DNA from: Gemmatimonadota bacterium
Lineage (GTDB): Bacteria > Gemmatimonadota > Gemmatimonadetes > Gemmatimonadales > GWC2-71-9
Reading direction: 5' to 3'
DNA length: 12,830 nucleotides
Assembly (NCBI GenBank): GCA_027294815.1
Contig: JAPULP010000118.1
Location: forward strand, 1 to 12,830
Both the position numbers and the translations under genes were made by a program. Shown here piece after piece: positions 6,641-12,830 of this stretch; the first letter of the stretch is position 1; each line of letters starts with the position of its first letter. The notes beneath the pieces were generated by a model. That model had not been told where the DNA came from, did not search any database, and worked only from the letters and a program-made list of their open reading frames with translations.

Positions 6641-8982
6641 ACCTCCTCTTCATGCTGACGCTGCTGGCACAGCAGCCACAAGTGCAAGCGACGATCGACA
6701 AGTCGGCAGCAGAAGTTGGCGATGACGTCGTCGTGACGGTGAAGGTCGTTGTTGAAGGAGGGACACCAACCGAAGCGTCCGTTCCCCCGTTTACGGGACT
6801 CGACCTCACCGGCACGAGCCAATCGTCGGTGTTCACAACGATCAACGGGCGCGGCCGACGTGAGACCGTCTGGGAATATCGGTTCCGAGCAGTCACGCCG
6901 GGACGAGCCGTGATCGGCCCGATTCGGGTACGCGTTGGGGCCGATTTCGTGGTTGCGGGAGAATTGTCCGTTGATGTGACCGCCGCGGGCGGCGCGGGTG
7001 GCGAGGCCTTCGACAAACGAGTGGCGGAGATCATCGATCGCGCGCCGGGTCCGGGAATGGCCGAAGATGTAACGGTTACCGTCATTCCATCGCGTGATAC
7101 CCTTGTGTTGGGCGAGCAATTGGACTTGGTAGTCGTTGCATGGTTTCCGCGGGACGTCCGATCGCGGCTTCGCACGCGGCCCACATTGAGGCCACCGGAG
7201 CTGCAGGGTGCGTGGACCTATCCGCGTACTGCTGCACTCGGGGTTGCCGACACCCGTACCGTTGGTGGACGTCTCTACGATCTCTTTGTGCATCATCAAG
7301 TGGCGTTCCCACTCACAGCTGGTGAGTTGCGGATCGGCCACGCTACCGTTTCGTACAGCCTTCCGCTGCGCACGTCCATTCTCAGTCGCGAGATGCCCCA
7401 GGAAGTTCAGAGCCCGGATACTGCCGTAACCGTGTTGCCTCAACCGGTACAGGGCCGGCCGGACGTTTTTACCGGGGTCGCGGCGCGTGATCTGCAATTC
7501 ACCGTCGCTGTCGATACCGGCGACTTCGGGGTGGGGAACGCGAGTACGATCACGGCACGGGTGACTGGTCAAGGGAACGTGGCCCTCTGGCCGAAGCCGG
7601 AATTCGCTTGGCCCGAGGGTGTAAGGGTTTACGAAGGTCGTACCGATGTCGTTATCGACGCGCAGAACGGCCTGATTGGTGGCACGAAGACCTTCACATA
7701 TTTGGTTGCCCCAGAATCCACGGGAACGTATGTCGTTCCGCCACCGACCTATACTTACTTCGCTTTGGATTCGGGACGGTACGTCCAGGCGACCACACCA
7801 CGGATCCAACTCGTGGCCCGGGCGGTGCGACCGAGTTCTACTGCCGATCTCCGGCCGCCTGCTATTATGGCTCGGCGCGGTGTCTCGCTGCTCGACTCGC
7901 TAGTGACCAATACCAGTTTGTGGTTATTCGGTTTGATTTTAGGGTTGCCGCCAGCTCTCGCGGGCATGGTGCGGGTGGCAGCGGCGAGGATCAGACGGGG
8001 TGGGAAACCGATGGCGGAATCACGCCAAACCGATCCTCCCTTGGAGACGCTCGAGCGAGAGTTCCGAGCAAAACTGGAGCAACTCGTTCCCGGTTTGCAT
8101 GCTCGTGAGGGAGACGGGCTGCCTGCTGCGCTGCGCGCTGCTGGGGTCGAGGCGCCAGTTGCCACACACGCGTCGCGAGTGCGCGACCGGCTGCGCCAGG
8201 CCGTCTACGGACCGGGTGGTGCGTCCGATCCGCTAGAGCTCACCGCGGAAGTCCACGAGGTGTTGCGGGCGTTGCCAGTCGGAACACGACAAAGATCAGG
8301 AGTGGTCCGCGTTGCGAGTGTCGCGGGGTTGATGATGCTGGTGGGAACAGGCTTGGCGTCGGCCCAGACGCCGTCGGCGGAGCAACTCTACGAAGCGGGT
8401 GCATATCGCACGGCGGCTGACAGTTTTAGTGCACGGGCCTCCGAGGAACCGCTGGACGCATCGCAGTGGTTCAACACCGGTGCGGCTCTCTTTGGCGCCG
8501 GTGGGAAGACGGCTGCACGCGGTGCGTGGATCCGAGCGGCCCGCATTGCACCGCGCGATCGAGTCGTACGCGCTGCGTTGGAATTGGTTCCGCCGCTGGA
8601 CGCGCAGGCGCGTTCTTCGACGTGGATCGCCCCGGTAACCGCCTTCGAACTGGCGGCGGCGGCGATGGTGTTCTGGGTCGTGGGCTGGTTGGTGTACACA
8701 TTCTCGTCACGTGCTCGCCGCGTCGCCATGTCGTTGGTGGCGTTGGGTGTCGTCAGTGCGGCTCTTGGGGCCTATCTGCAACATCGTTACAACGAACCGG
8801 TCGGACTCATCACATCGCCAAACGTGCCCGTTCTCGAAGCGCCGTACGGTACGGCTGACGCGACCACGCGACTCGAAGAGGGAACGGCGGTCCGAATCGT
8901 CGACGAAGCTGGTCCGTGGCTGCGCATCAGTCGCGGTGTGTCTCAAGGGTGGGTGCTCACGATCCAAGTCTGGCGGCTCTAG
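6637..8982 (+). CDS. batD: BatD-BatE fusion: oxygen-tolerance beta-domain protein plus TPR and SH3 domains
   Basis: This 781-residue protein joins two Bat proteins. Residues 1-460 are BatD: a short leader (about 2-11, ending LLAQ), beta-sandwich repeats (e.g. QATIDKSAAEVGDDVVVTV at 17-35 and the similar VTVTVIPSRDTLVLGEQLDL at 145-164), a third beta region near 287-395, and a membrane helix at about 427-446 followed by RIRR. Residues 447-555 are a charged, helical, probably cytoplasmic stretch. Residues 556-781 match the BatE plan: a signal-peptide-like segment ending in LASAQT (556-578), TPR-type helices (about 580-650), two membrane helices (about 669-688 and 696-713, with SRARR between them) and a C-terminal SH3-like domain (about 727-781, VPVLEAP...GWVLTIQVWRL). 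The positive-inside rule puts the beta, TPR and SH3 domains all in the periplasm. The start is GTG 6637, overlapping the previous stop. The stop TAG abuts the mutL ATG. Confidence 0.9.
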   Translation: MNLLFMLTLLAQQPQVQATIDKSAAEVGDDVVVTVKVVVEGGTPTEASVPPFTGLDLTGTSQSSVFTTINGRGRRETVWEYRFRAVTPGRAVIGPIRVRVGADFVVAGELSVDVTAAGGAGGEAFDKRVAEIIDRAPGPGMAEDVTVTVIPSRDTLVLGEQLDLVVVAWFPRDVRSRLRTRPTLRPPELQGAWTYPRTAALGVADTRTVGGRLYDLFVHHQVAFPLTAGELRIGHATVSYSLPLRTSILSREMPQEVQSPDTAVTVLPQPVQGRPDVFTGVAARDLQFTVAVDTGDFGVGNASTITARVTGQGNVALWPKPEFAWPEGVRVYEGRTDVVIDAQNGLIGGTKTFTYLVAPESTGTYVVPPPTYTYFALDSGRYVQATTPRIQLVARAVRPSSTADLRPPAIMARRGVSLLDSLVTNTSLWLFGLILGLPPALAGMVRVAAARIRRGGKPMAESRQTDPPLETLEREFRAKLEQLVPGLHAREGDGLPAALRAAGVEAPVATHASRVRDRLRQAVYGPGGASDPLELTAEVHEVLRALPVGTRQRSGVVRVASVAGLMMLVGTGLASAQTPSAEQLYEAGAYRTAADSFSARASEEPLDASQWFNTGAALFGAGGKTAARGAWIRAARIAPRDRVVRAALELVPPLDAQARSSTWIAPVTAFELAAAAMVFWVVGWLVYTFSSRARRVAMSLVALGVVSAALGAYLQHRYNEPVGLITSPNVPVLEAPYGTADATTRLEEGTAVRIVDEAGPWLRISRGVSQGWVLTIQVWRL

Positions 8983-10683
8983 ATGGGGCGCGTTGCTATT
9001 CTCGCGGATGCGGTCGCCGACCAGATTGCGGCGGGCGAAATCGTTGAGCGGCCTGCATCGGTGGTCAAGGAATTAGTTGAAAACGCGTTGGACGCCGGAG
9101 CCAGCAGCATCGAGATCGAGTTGGAGGCCGGCGGGAAAACGTCCATTGCGGTCAGTGATGACGGGACCGGCATGGACCGGGACGATGCGGTGCTCGCGAT
9201 CGACCGACACGCGACCAGCAAGATTAGGGTGGCGTCCGATCTCATCGGCGTGGCAACGTTTGGCTTCCGCGGCGAGGCACTGCCCGCCATGGCCTCCATT
9301 GCCAAGTTCGAGCTGGAGACGGCCACGACCCCTCAAAACGGTGATGGGTCCGAGGCGACACGCCTGGTAGTAGATGGCGGTCGGTTGAAAGACGTGCAGA
9401 CGACCGCGCGACAGCGAGGGACCACCGTGCGAGTCAAGCGACTGTTCTTCAACGCACCCGCTCGGAGGAAGTTTCTTCGAACATCGGCCACGGAGACCCG
9501 TCAGGTCGTCACCGCCGTTTCGTTGTTGGCGTTGACGCGTCTCGATGTGTCCTTCAAGCTCACCAACGATGGCCGGGTCCTGACCGATGCTCCGCGCGTC
9601 TCGGCTTTGTCCGATCGGATCGAGGCGCTGTTTGGACGTTCACTGGCGGAAGGGTTGATTCCGGTCGAACATCACGCCGGTGCCGTCTCGGTCCGCGGTT
9701 TCATCCAACGCCCAGCGGACGCGAAGCCAACCGGTCGTAAAGCGTTTCTCTTCGTCAATGGACGCCCCTTCCGCGATCCCTTTCTCGTGCGTGCCGCCGA
9801 GGGTGGATACCGGGCCACTATTCATCCTGGAACGCGCCCCACGATGCTTCTCTCCTTGGGCGTACCGGGCGACGCGGTGGACGTCAACGTTCATCCCAGC
9901 AAACTCGAGGTGCGTTTTCGTGACCGCCGGTTTGTGGAGGCGACGGTCGAGGAGGCTGTACGTGACGCCCTCGGCGACATGAATGCGGCGGCTGTGGTGG
10001 GACCGTCGGGGCCGATGGCGGTGTCTGCCTGGGGAGCGGACGTTGCAGGGAACGCATCGCTCTTTGGTGACGAGCAACAGGTCCCCACATCGGAACCGGG
10101 GCATGCGTTTTCTCCGGACGGCGAGTATCTCCAGGTTTTCAGCACGTACATAGTGATGCAGACCCCCGACGGCCTTGCCATCGTGGACCAGCATTCGGCG
10201 CACGAGAGGGTGTTGTACGAACAAACCATGGCCCAACTCGACGGGAACGGGGCTCCGTCGCAGCGTTTGTTGCTTCCTTTCACCGTCGATCTCGAGCCCC
10301 GTGAGCTCGAAGCAGTCGAGCAAAATCGTGATTTCTTGAACACCATCGGGTTCGAGGTGGATGAGTTTGGTGGCCGGTCGGTTGTGCTGCACGCTGTGCC
10401 GAATCCGCATCCCCGCTTTGATGCCCGACGATGCTTCGAGGAGGTCGTAGCGGATTTCGCCCGCGGTCGGTTTGGGGGTTGGGCAAATCAACTCGAACGG
10501 TTCGCTGCCATGTACGCCTGCCGCGCTGCTATCAAGGCAGGGCAAGTGCTGGAACAGCGCGAGGTCGCGACGCTCCTTCGCCGGCTCTTTGCGTGCCAAT
10601 TGCCGCCACACGACGTACACGGGCGCCCAACCATCGTGCAGCTTCCCCGGGAGGAGCTGGAGCGCCGCTTTGGGCGCAGCTAG
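8983..10683 (+). CDS. mutL: DNA mismatch repair protein MutL, endonuclease type
   Basis: MutL links mismatch recognition by MutS to strand removal. The N-terminal GHKL ATPase motifs are complete: IAAGEIVERPASVVKEL with E30 and N34 (equivalent to E29 and N33 of the E. coli protein), DDGTGMD (59-65), RHATSKI (75-81) and GFRGEAL (94-100). The C-terminal dimerisation domain carries the metal-dependent nicking motif as DQHSAHERVLYE (402-413), with serine where the consensus DQHA(X)2E(X)4E has alanine. It also has ACRAAIKAG (512-520) and HGRPT (546-550), which belong to the same metal site. It therefore looks like a nicking MutL, as in bacteria without MutH. It is 566 residues, somewhat short, because the linker between the domains (about 331-382) is only about 50 residues. 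ATG 8983 directly follows the batD stop, without a strong Shine-Dalgarno. No mutS is in this window. Confidence 0.97.
   Translation: MGRVAILADAVADQIAAGEIVERPASVVKELVENALDAGASSIEIELEAGGKTSIAVSDDGTGMDRDDAVLAIDRHATSKIRVASDLIGVATFGFRGEALPAMASIAKFELETATTPQNGDGSEATRLVVDGGRLKDVQTTARQRGTTVRVKRLFFNAPARRKFLRTSATETRQVVTAVSLLALTRLDVSFKLTNDGRVLTDAPRVSALSDRIEALFGRSLAEGLIPVEHHAGAVSVRGFIQRPADAKPTGRKAFLFVNGRPFRDPFLVRAAEGGYRATIHPGTRPTMLLSLGVPGDAVDVNVHPSKLEVRFRDRRFVEATVEEAVRDALGDMNAAAVVGPSGPMAVSAWGADVAGNASLFGDEQQVPTSEPGHAFSPDGEYLQVFSTYIVMQTPDGLAIVDQHSAHERVLYEQTMAQLDGNGAPSQRLLLPFTVDLEPRELEAVEQNRDFLNTIGFEVDEFGGRSVVLHAVPNPHPRFDARRCFEEVVADFARGRFGGWANQLERFAAMYACRAAIKAGQVLEQREVATLLRRLFACQLPPHDVHGRPTIVQLPREELERRFGRS
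10659..10662 (+). promoter_or_regulatory. Shine-Dalgarno for the TTG start of miaA
   Basis: GGAG lies 7 bases before the TTG at 10670, and a further GGGAGGAG sits just upstream at 10649-10656. Both are inside the end of mutL. They support the TTG as the miaA start, since no ATG occurs between here and the Walker A motif. Confidence 0.5.
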
Positions 10684-11593
10684 GCCGGTCGTTCCCGTAC
10701 TCGTGGGTCCGACGGCCGTGGGGAAGACGGCGGTCGCGATTGCCCTTGCCGAATACTGGCCTGTCACGGTTGTCTCCGCCGACTCACGGCAAGTGTATCG
10801 CGGCTTGGACATCGGCACGGCCAAACCCACCGCCGAGGTGCTGGAGGTGGTGCCGCACGTCGGATTGGATATCGTGGATCCAGGAGAGCGGTATAGTGCC
10901 GGCCAGTATGCTCGAGATGCCGCAAAGTGGCTTGTGGCGATCGCGCCCTCGCGGCGCCCGGTCGTGATTGGCGGGACGGGTTTTTATATTCGAGCGCTTG
11001 CCGACGGGCTGTTTCGGGAGCCACCCATTGACGCCGGCGTGCGGAAGAAGTTCCGTGCGTGGGCCACCGGCGCCAAGGGTTTGGGAGGGTGGGCCGCTCG
11101 GCTCGACCCGGAATATCGGGGAGGTGGCAAACAACGCGCCTCACGGACGGTCGAGGTCGCCTTGCTGACCGGGAAGCCCTTGTCGTTGTGGCAGCGGGAA
11201 GCAAAAGCCGAAGGGGTGATGCGTCCATGGTATGTTCGGCTCACCGCGCCGCGAACATTCCTACACGGGCGCATCGAAGAGCGGACCCGCGCCATGCTGC
11301 GGGTGGGATGGGTGGACGAGGTCCGGCGGCTGCTCGACGACGGCGTGGCGCCCGACGCGGCCGGCTTGGACGGGCTCGGATACCGCGAAATCATCTCGCA
11401 TCTGGAAGGACACCTGGCAGCCGATGAACTGCCAGAGGCCATCGCCACGAGTACGCGCCAATACGCCAAACGCCAGGAGACCTGGTTTCGGCACCAATTG
11501 ATCGGGCACCCCGTCGTGACGATGGATGCTACAGATCCTCCAAACGTTCTGGCTCGGAGGATCGTCGAACTATGGGAGGATAGGGACGTATAA
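10670..11593 (+). CDS. miaA: tRNA dimethylallyltransferase MiaA
   Basis: MiaA transfers a dimethylallyl group to N6 of A37 in tRNAs that read UNN codons. From TTG 10670 the protein is 307 residues, normal for the family. Motifs seen are the P-loop GPTAVGKT (13-20), SADSRQVYRGLDIGTAKPT (36-54) with the catalytic aspartate at 38, GGTGFYIRAL (101-110), and the C-terminal GLGYREI and STRQYAKRQETWFR (261-274) that contact tRNA. The start is chosen because the frame has no ATG before the P-loop; GTG 10703 would remove the first beta strand, while TTG 10670 has GGAG 7 bases upstream. The gene overlaps mutL by 14 bases. One oddity is that the segment after LDPE lacks the usual HPND motif and is about four residues shorter (RGGGKQRASR) than in B. 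subtilis as I recall it. mutL-miaA adjacency is common in bacteria. Confidence 0.95.
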   Translation: MGAARPVVPVLVGPTAVGKTAVAIALAEYWPVTVVSADSRQVYRGLDIGTAKPTAEVLEVVPHVGLDIVDPGERYSAGQYARDAAKWLVAIAPSRRPVVIGGTGFYIRALADGLFREPPIDAGVRKKFRAWATGAKGLGGWAARLDPEYRGGGKQRASRTVEVALLTGKPLSLWQREAKAEGVMRPWYVRLTAPRTFLHGRIEERTRAMLRVGWVDEVRRLLDDGVAPDAAGLDGLGYREIISHLEGHLAADELPEAIATSTRQYAKRQETWFRHQLIGHPVVTMDATDPPNVLARRIVELWEDRDV

Positions 11594-11594
11594 G

Positions 11595-12716
11595 ATGCGA
11601 ATCGGGATCACGTGTTATCCAACGTACGGCGGCTCGGGCGCCGTGGCGACCGAGCTTGGTTTGGAATTGGCCAAGCGGGGCCACGAGATTCACGTCATCT
11701 CGTATGCGTCTCCCTTCCGGTTGCCGGGCTTCGCGGAGAATGTCTACTTCCACGGGGTCGATCTCAGCGGGACGTATCCACTCCTCGAATATTTTCCATA
11801 CTCGCTCGCACTTGCGGTCAAGCAACACGAGGTAGCGTTGCGCGAAAAATTGGACGTACTTCACGTGCACTACGCCGTTCCGCACGCGACAGCGGCGTTC
11901 TTGGCGCGCGAGATGATTGGCCCGGATCACCCCCTCAAACTGATCACGACACTTCACGGCACCGACATCACGCTTGTAGGGAAGGAGAAGTCGTTTTTCA
12001 CGGTAACGAAGTTTGCGATTGAGCGGTCAGACGCTGTGACCGCCGTGTCGGAGTACCTGCGTCACGAAACGTACAAAGCGTTCGGATGCGACAAGTGCGG
12101 AATCAAGATGATTCCCAACTTCATCGATTTGGCTACGTACCGGCCGTTGGAAGAACGTCCCCACGCGTTCGGTCCTCCGGGAACCAAGGTCATTGTGCAC
12201 ACGTCGAATTTCCGGCCGTTGAAACGCGTGCCGGACGTCGTGCGCATTTTCCATCGCATTCGAAAAACGGTTCCGGCGGTGCTGGTTCTCGTGGGTGATG
12301 GTCCGGACCGTCCCGAAGCAGAAGCCCTCGTCGAGCAGCTCGGCATACAAGAGCATGTTCGGTTCTTGGGCAAACTGAATGTCGTGGTGGACATCCTCCA
12401 AGCTTCGGATCTCTTTCTCTTGCCGAGTACGTCGGAATCGTTTGGCTTGGGCGCGCTGGAAGCCATGGCCTGCGGGATACCCGTCGTGGCGAGCAACGTT
12501 GGCGGGTTGCCGGAGGTGGTGATTCACGGCGAATCCGGCGCGCTCCACGACCCGGACGATCTAGACGGCATGGCGGACAGTGCGGTTGCGTTGCTCAGTG
12601 ACCACCAGCGATGGTGTGCGGCGCGCGAGGCGGCGGTGACGAGAGCGGCCGTTTTCTCGACCGACCGGATTGTCCCGCAGTATGAGGCGCTCTATCGTGA
12701 AGTAGTCGAAGGATGA
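11595..12716 (+). CDS. bshA: BshA, N-acetyl-alpha-D-glucosaminyl L-malate synthase (bacillithiol synthesis)
   Basis: BshA is a GT-B glycosyltransferase (family GT4) that joins N-acetylglucosamine from UDP-GlcNAc to L-malate, the first step of bacillithiol synthesis. At 373 residues the length fits the family. Seen are MRIGITCYPTYGGSG at the N-terminus with the glycine loop, HVHYAVPHA (90-98), TTLHGTDIT (118-126), SNFRPLKR (204-211) and the GT4 nucleotide-sugar signature E281-SFGLGAL-E289 (EX7E) followed by NVGGLPEVV. The IGITCYPTYGGSG and HYAVPHA motifs are those of BshA rather than of general GT4 enzymes. ATG 11595 follows the miaA stop by one base, with AGGGA about 8 bases upstream. An upstream in-frame extension to 11526 would add 23 unrelated residues and is rejected. 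The stop overlaps the next start as ATGA. bshB and bshC are not in the window. Confidence 0.92.
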   Translation: MRIGITCYPTYGGSGAVATELGLELAKRGHEIHVISYASPFRLPGFAENVYFHGVDLSGTYPLLEYFPYSLALAVKQHEVALREKLDVLHVHYAVPHATAAFLAREMIGPDHPLKLITTLHGTDITLVGKEKSFFTVTKFAIERSDAVTAVSEYLRHETYKAFGCDKCGIKMIPNFIDLATYRPLEERPHAFGPPGTKVIVHTSNFRPLKRVPDVVRIFHRIRKTVPAVLVLVGDGPDRPEAEALVEQLGIQEHVRFLGKLNVVVDILQASDLFLLPSTSESFGLGALEAMACGIPVVASNVGGLPEVVIHGESGALHDPDDLDGMADSAVALLSDHQRWCAAREAAVTRAAVFSTDRIVPQYEALYREVVEG

Positions 12717-12830
12717 GTTGGTGGCAGGGAATCTTGTTGGGTCTGGTACAAGGCCTCACCGAGTTCTTGCCGATTTCGAGCTCCGGGCATCTGGTAGTGG
12801 TCGAGGCTGTCATGGGTCTCCAGACACCCG
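12713..12830 (+). CDS. uppP: UppP/BacA undecaprenyl-diphosphatase, N-terminal fragment (cut by window edge)
   Basis: UppP is an integral membrane phosphatase that converts undecaprenyl diphosphate to the monophosphate, recycling the lipid carrier for peptidoglycan and other envelope polymers; it also gives bacitracin resistance. Only the first 39 codons are visible. They contain the family signature GLVQGLTEFLPISSSGHLVV (residues 9-28), with the conserved glutamate E17 and the SSSGH motif, preceded by MSWWQGILL. The ATG at 12713 overlaps the bshA stop (ATGA), the same coupling seen throughout the cluster. The truncation is caused by the window edge, not by mutation as far as can be seen. Confidence 0.95.
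   Translation, partial: MSWWQGILLGLVQGLTEFLPISSSGHLVVVEAVMGLQTP

Noticed and set aside
6412..7809. 465-codon open frame on the minus strand opposite batB/batD
   Set aside because: It lies antisense to two well-supported genes. Its translation is rich in Arg, His and Pro with no recognisable motif, as expected of a shadow frame in GC-rich coding DNA.
9640..10830. 396-codon open frame on the minus strand opposite mutL
   Set aside because: It is antisense to clear MutL motifs, and its translation shows no domain pattern.
11526..11594. Upstream extension of bshA
   Set aside because: It would overlap miaA and add 23 residues not seen in the family. ATG 11595 begins exactly at the conserved MRIGI strand.
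1..12830. Mobile elements, CRISPR arrays, tRNA or rRNA genes, long direct repeats
   Set aside because: I read the window for these and saw none. Nearly every base is explained by tightly packed + strand coding genes.

Overview
The window is GC-rich and fully coding on the + strand. It holds eleven genes, the first and last cut by the window edges. From about 1300 to the right edge the genes overlap or abut, with junctions of the ATGA, TAATG, GTGA or TAG|ATG type, so the region looks like one long transcriptional unit. The only real intergenic gap is about 60 bases (1246 to about 1310).

Layout: (1) 1-1245 is the 3' part of a conserved-looking protein of uncertain function, open to the left edge. 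(2) 1314-8982 is a Bat ('Bacteroides aerotolerance'-type) operon: a MoxR AAA+ ATPase, a DUF58 protein, a small single-pass membrane protein, BatA (VWA), a BatB-BatC fusion (VWA plus TPR) and a BatD-BatE fusion (beta-domain protein plus TPR plus SH3). (3) 8983-11593 is mutL followed by miaA. (4) 11595-12716 is bshA, the first enzyme of bacillithiol synthesis. (5) From 12713 to the edge is the start of uppP (bacA), undecaprenyl-diphosphatase.

How the genes fit together: MoxR ATPases act with VWA-domain partners. Here the MoxR is followed by three proteins with an intact MIDAS metal site (DUF58, BatA, BatB). The predicted picture is a cytoplasmic MoxR/DUF58 pair and an inner-membrane assembly of BatA, BatB-C, BatD-E and the small membrane protein, with VWA, beta-sandwich, TPR and SH3 domains in the periplasm. 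The downstream genes serve mismatch repair, tRNA A37 prenylation, thiol redox buffering and lipid-carrier recycling. Several of these bear on stress tolerance, but a common purpose is inference.

Organism: a Gram-negative-type, GC-rich bacterium that makes bacillithiol and has a Bat operon. The content, together with leaders ending in 'AQ', would suit Gemmatimonadota or a neighbouring phylum. This is a judgement from recall, not proven by the sequence. No RNA genes, mobile elements, CRISPR arrays or convincing terminators were seen. The most notable feature is the pair of Bat gene fusions, each of which keeps what looks like the old signal peptide of the downstream partner as an internal transmembrane segment.
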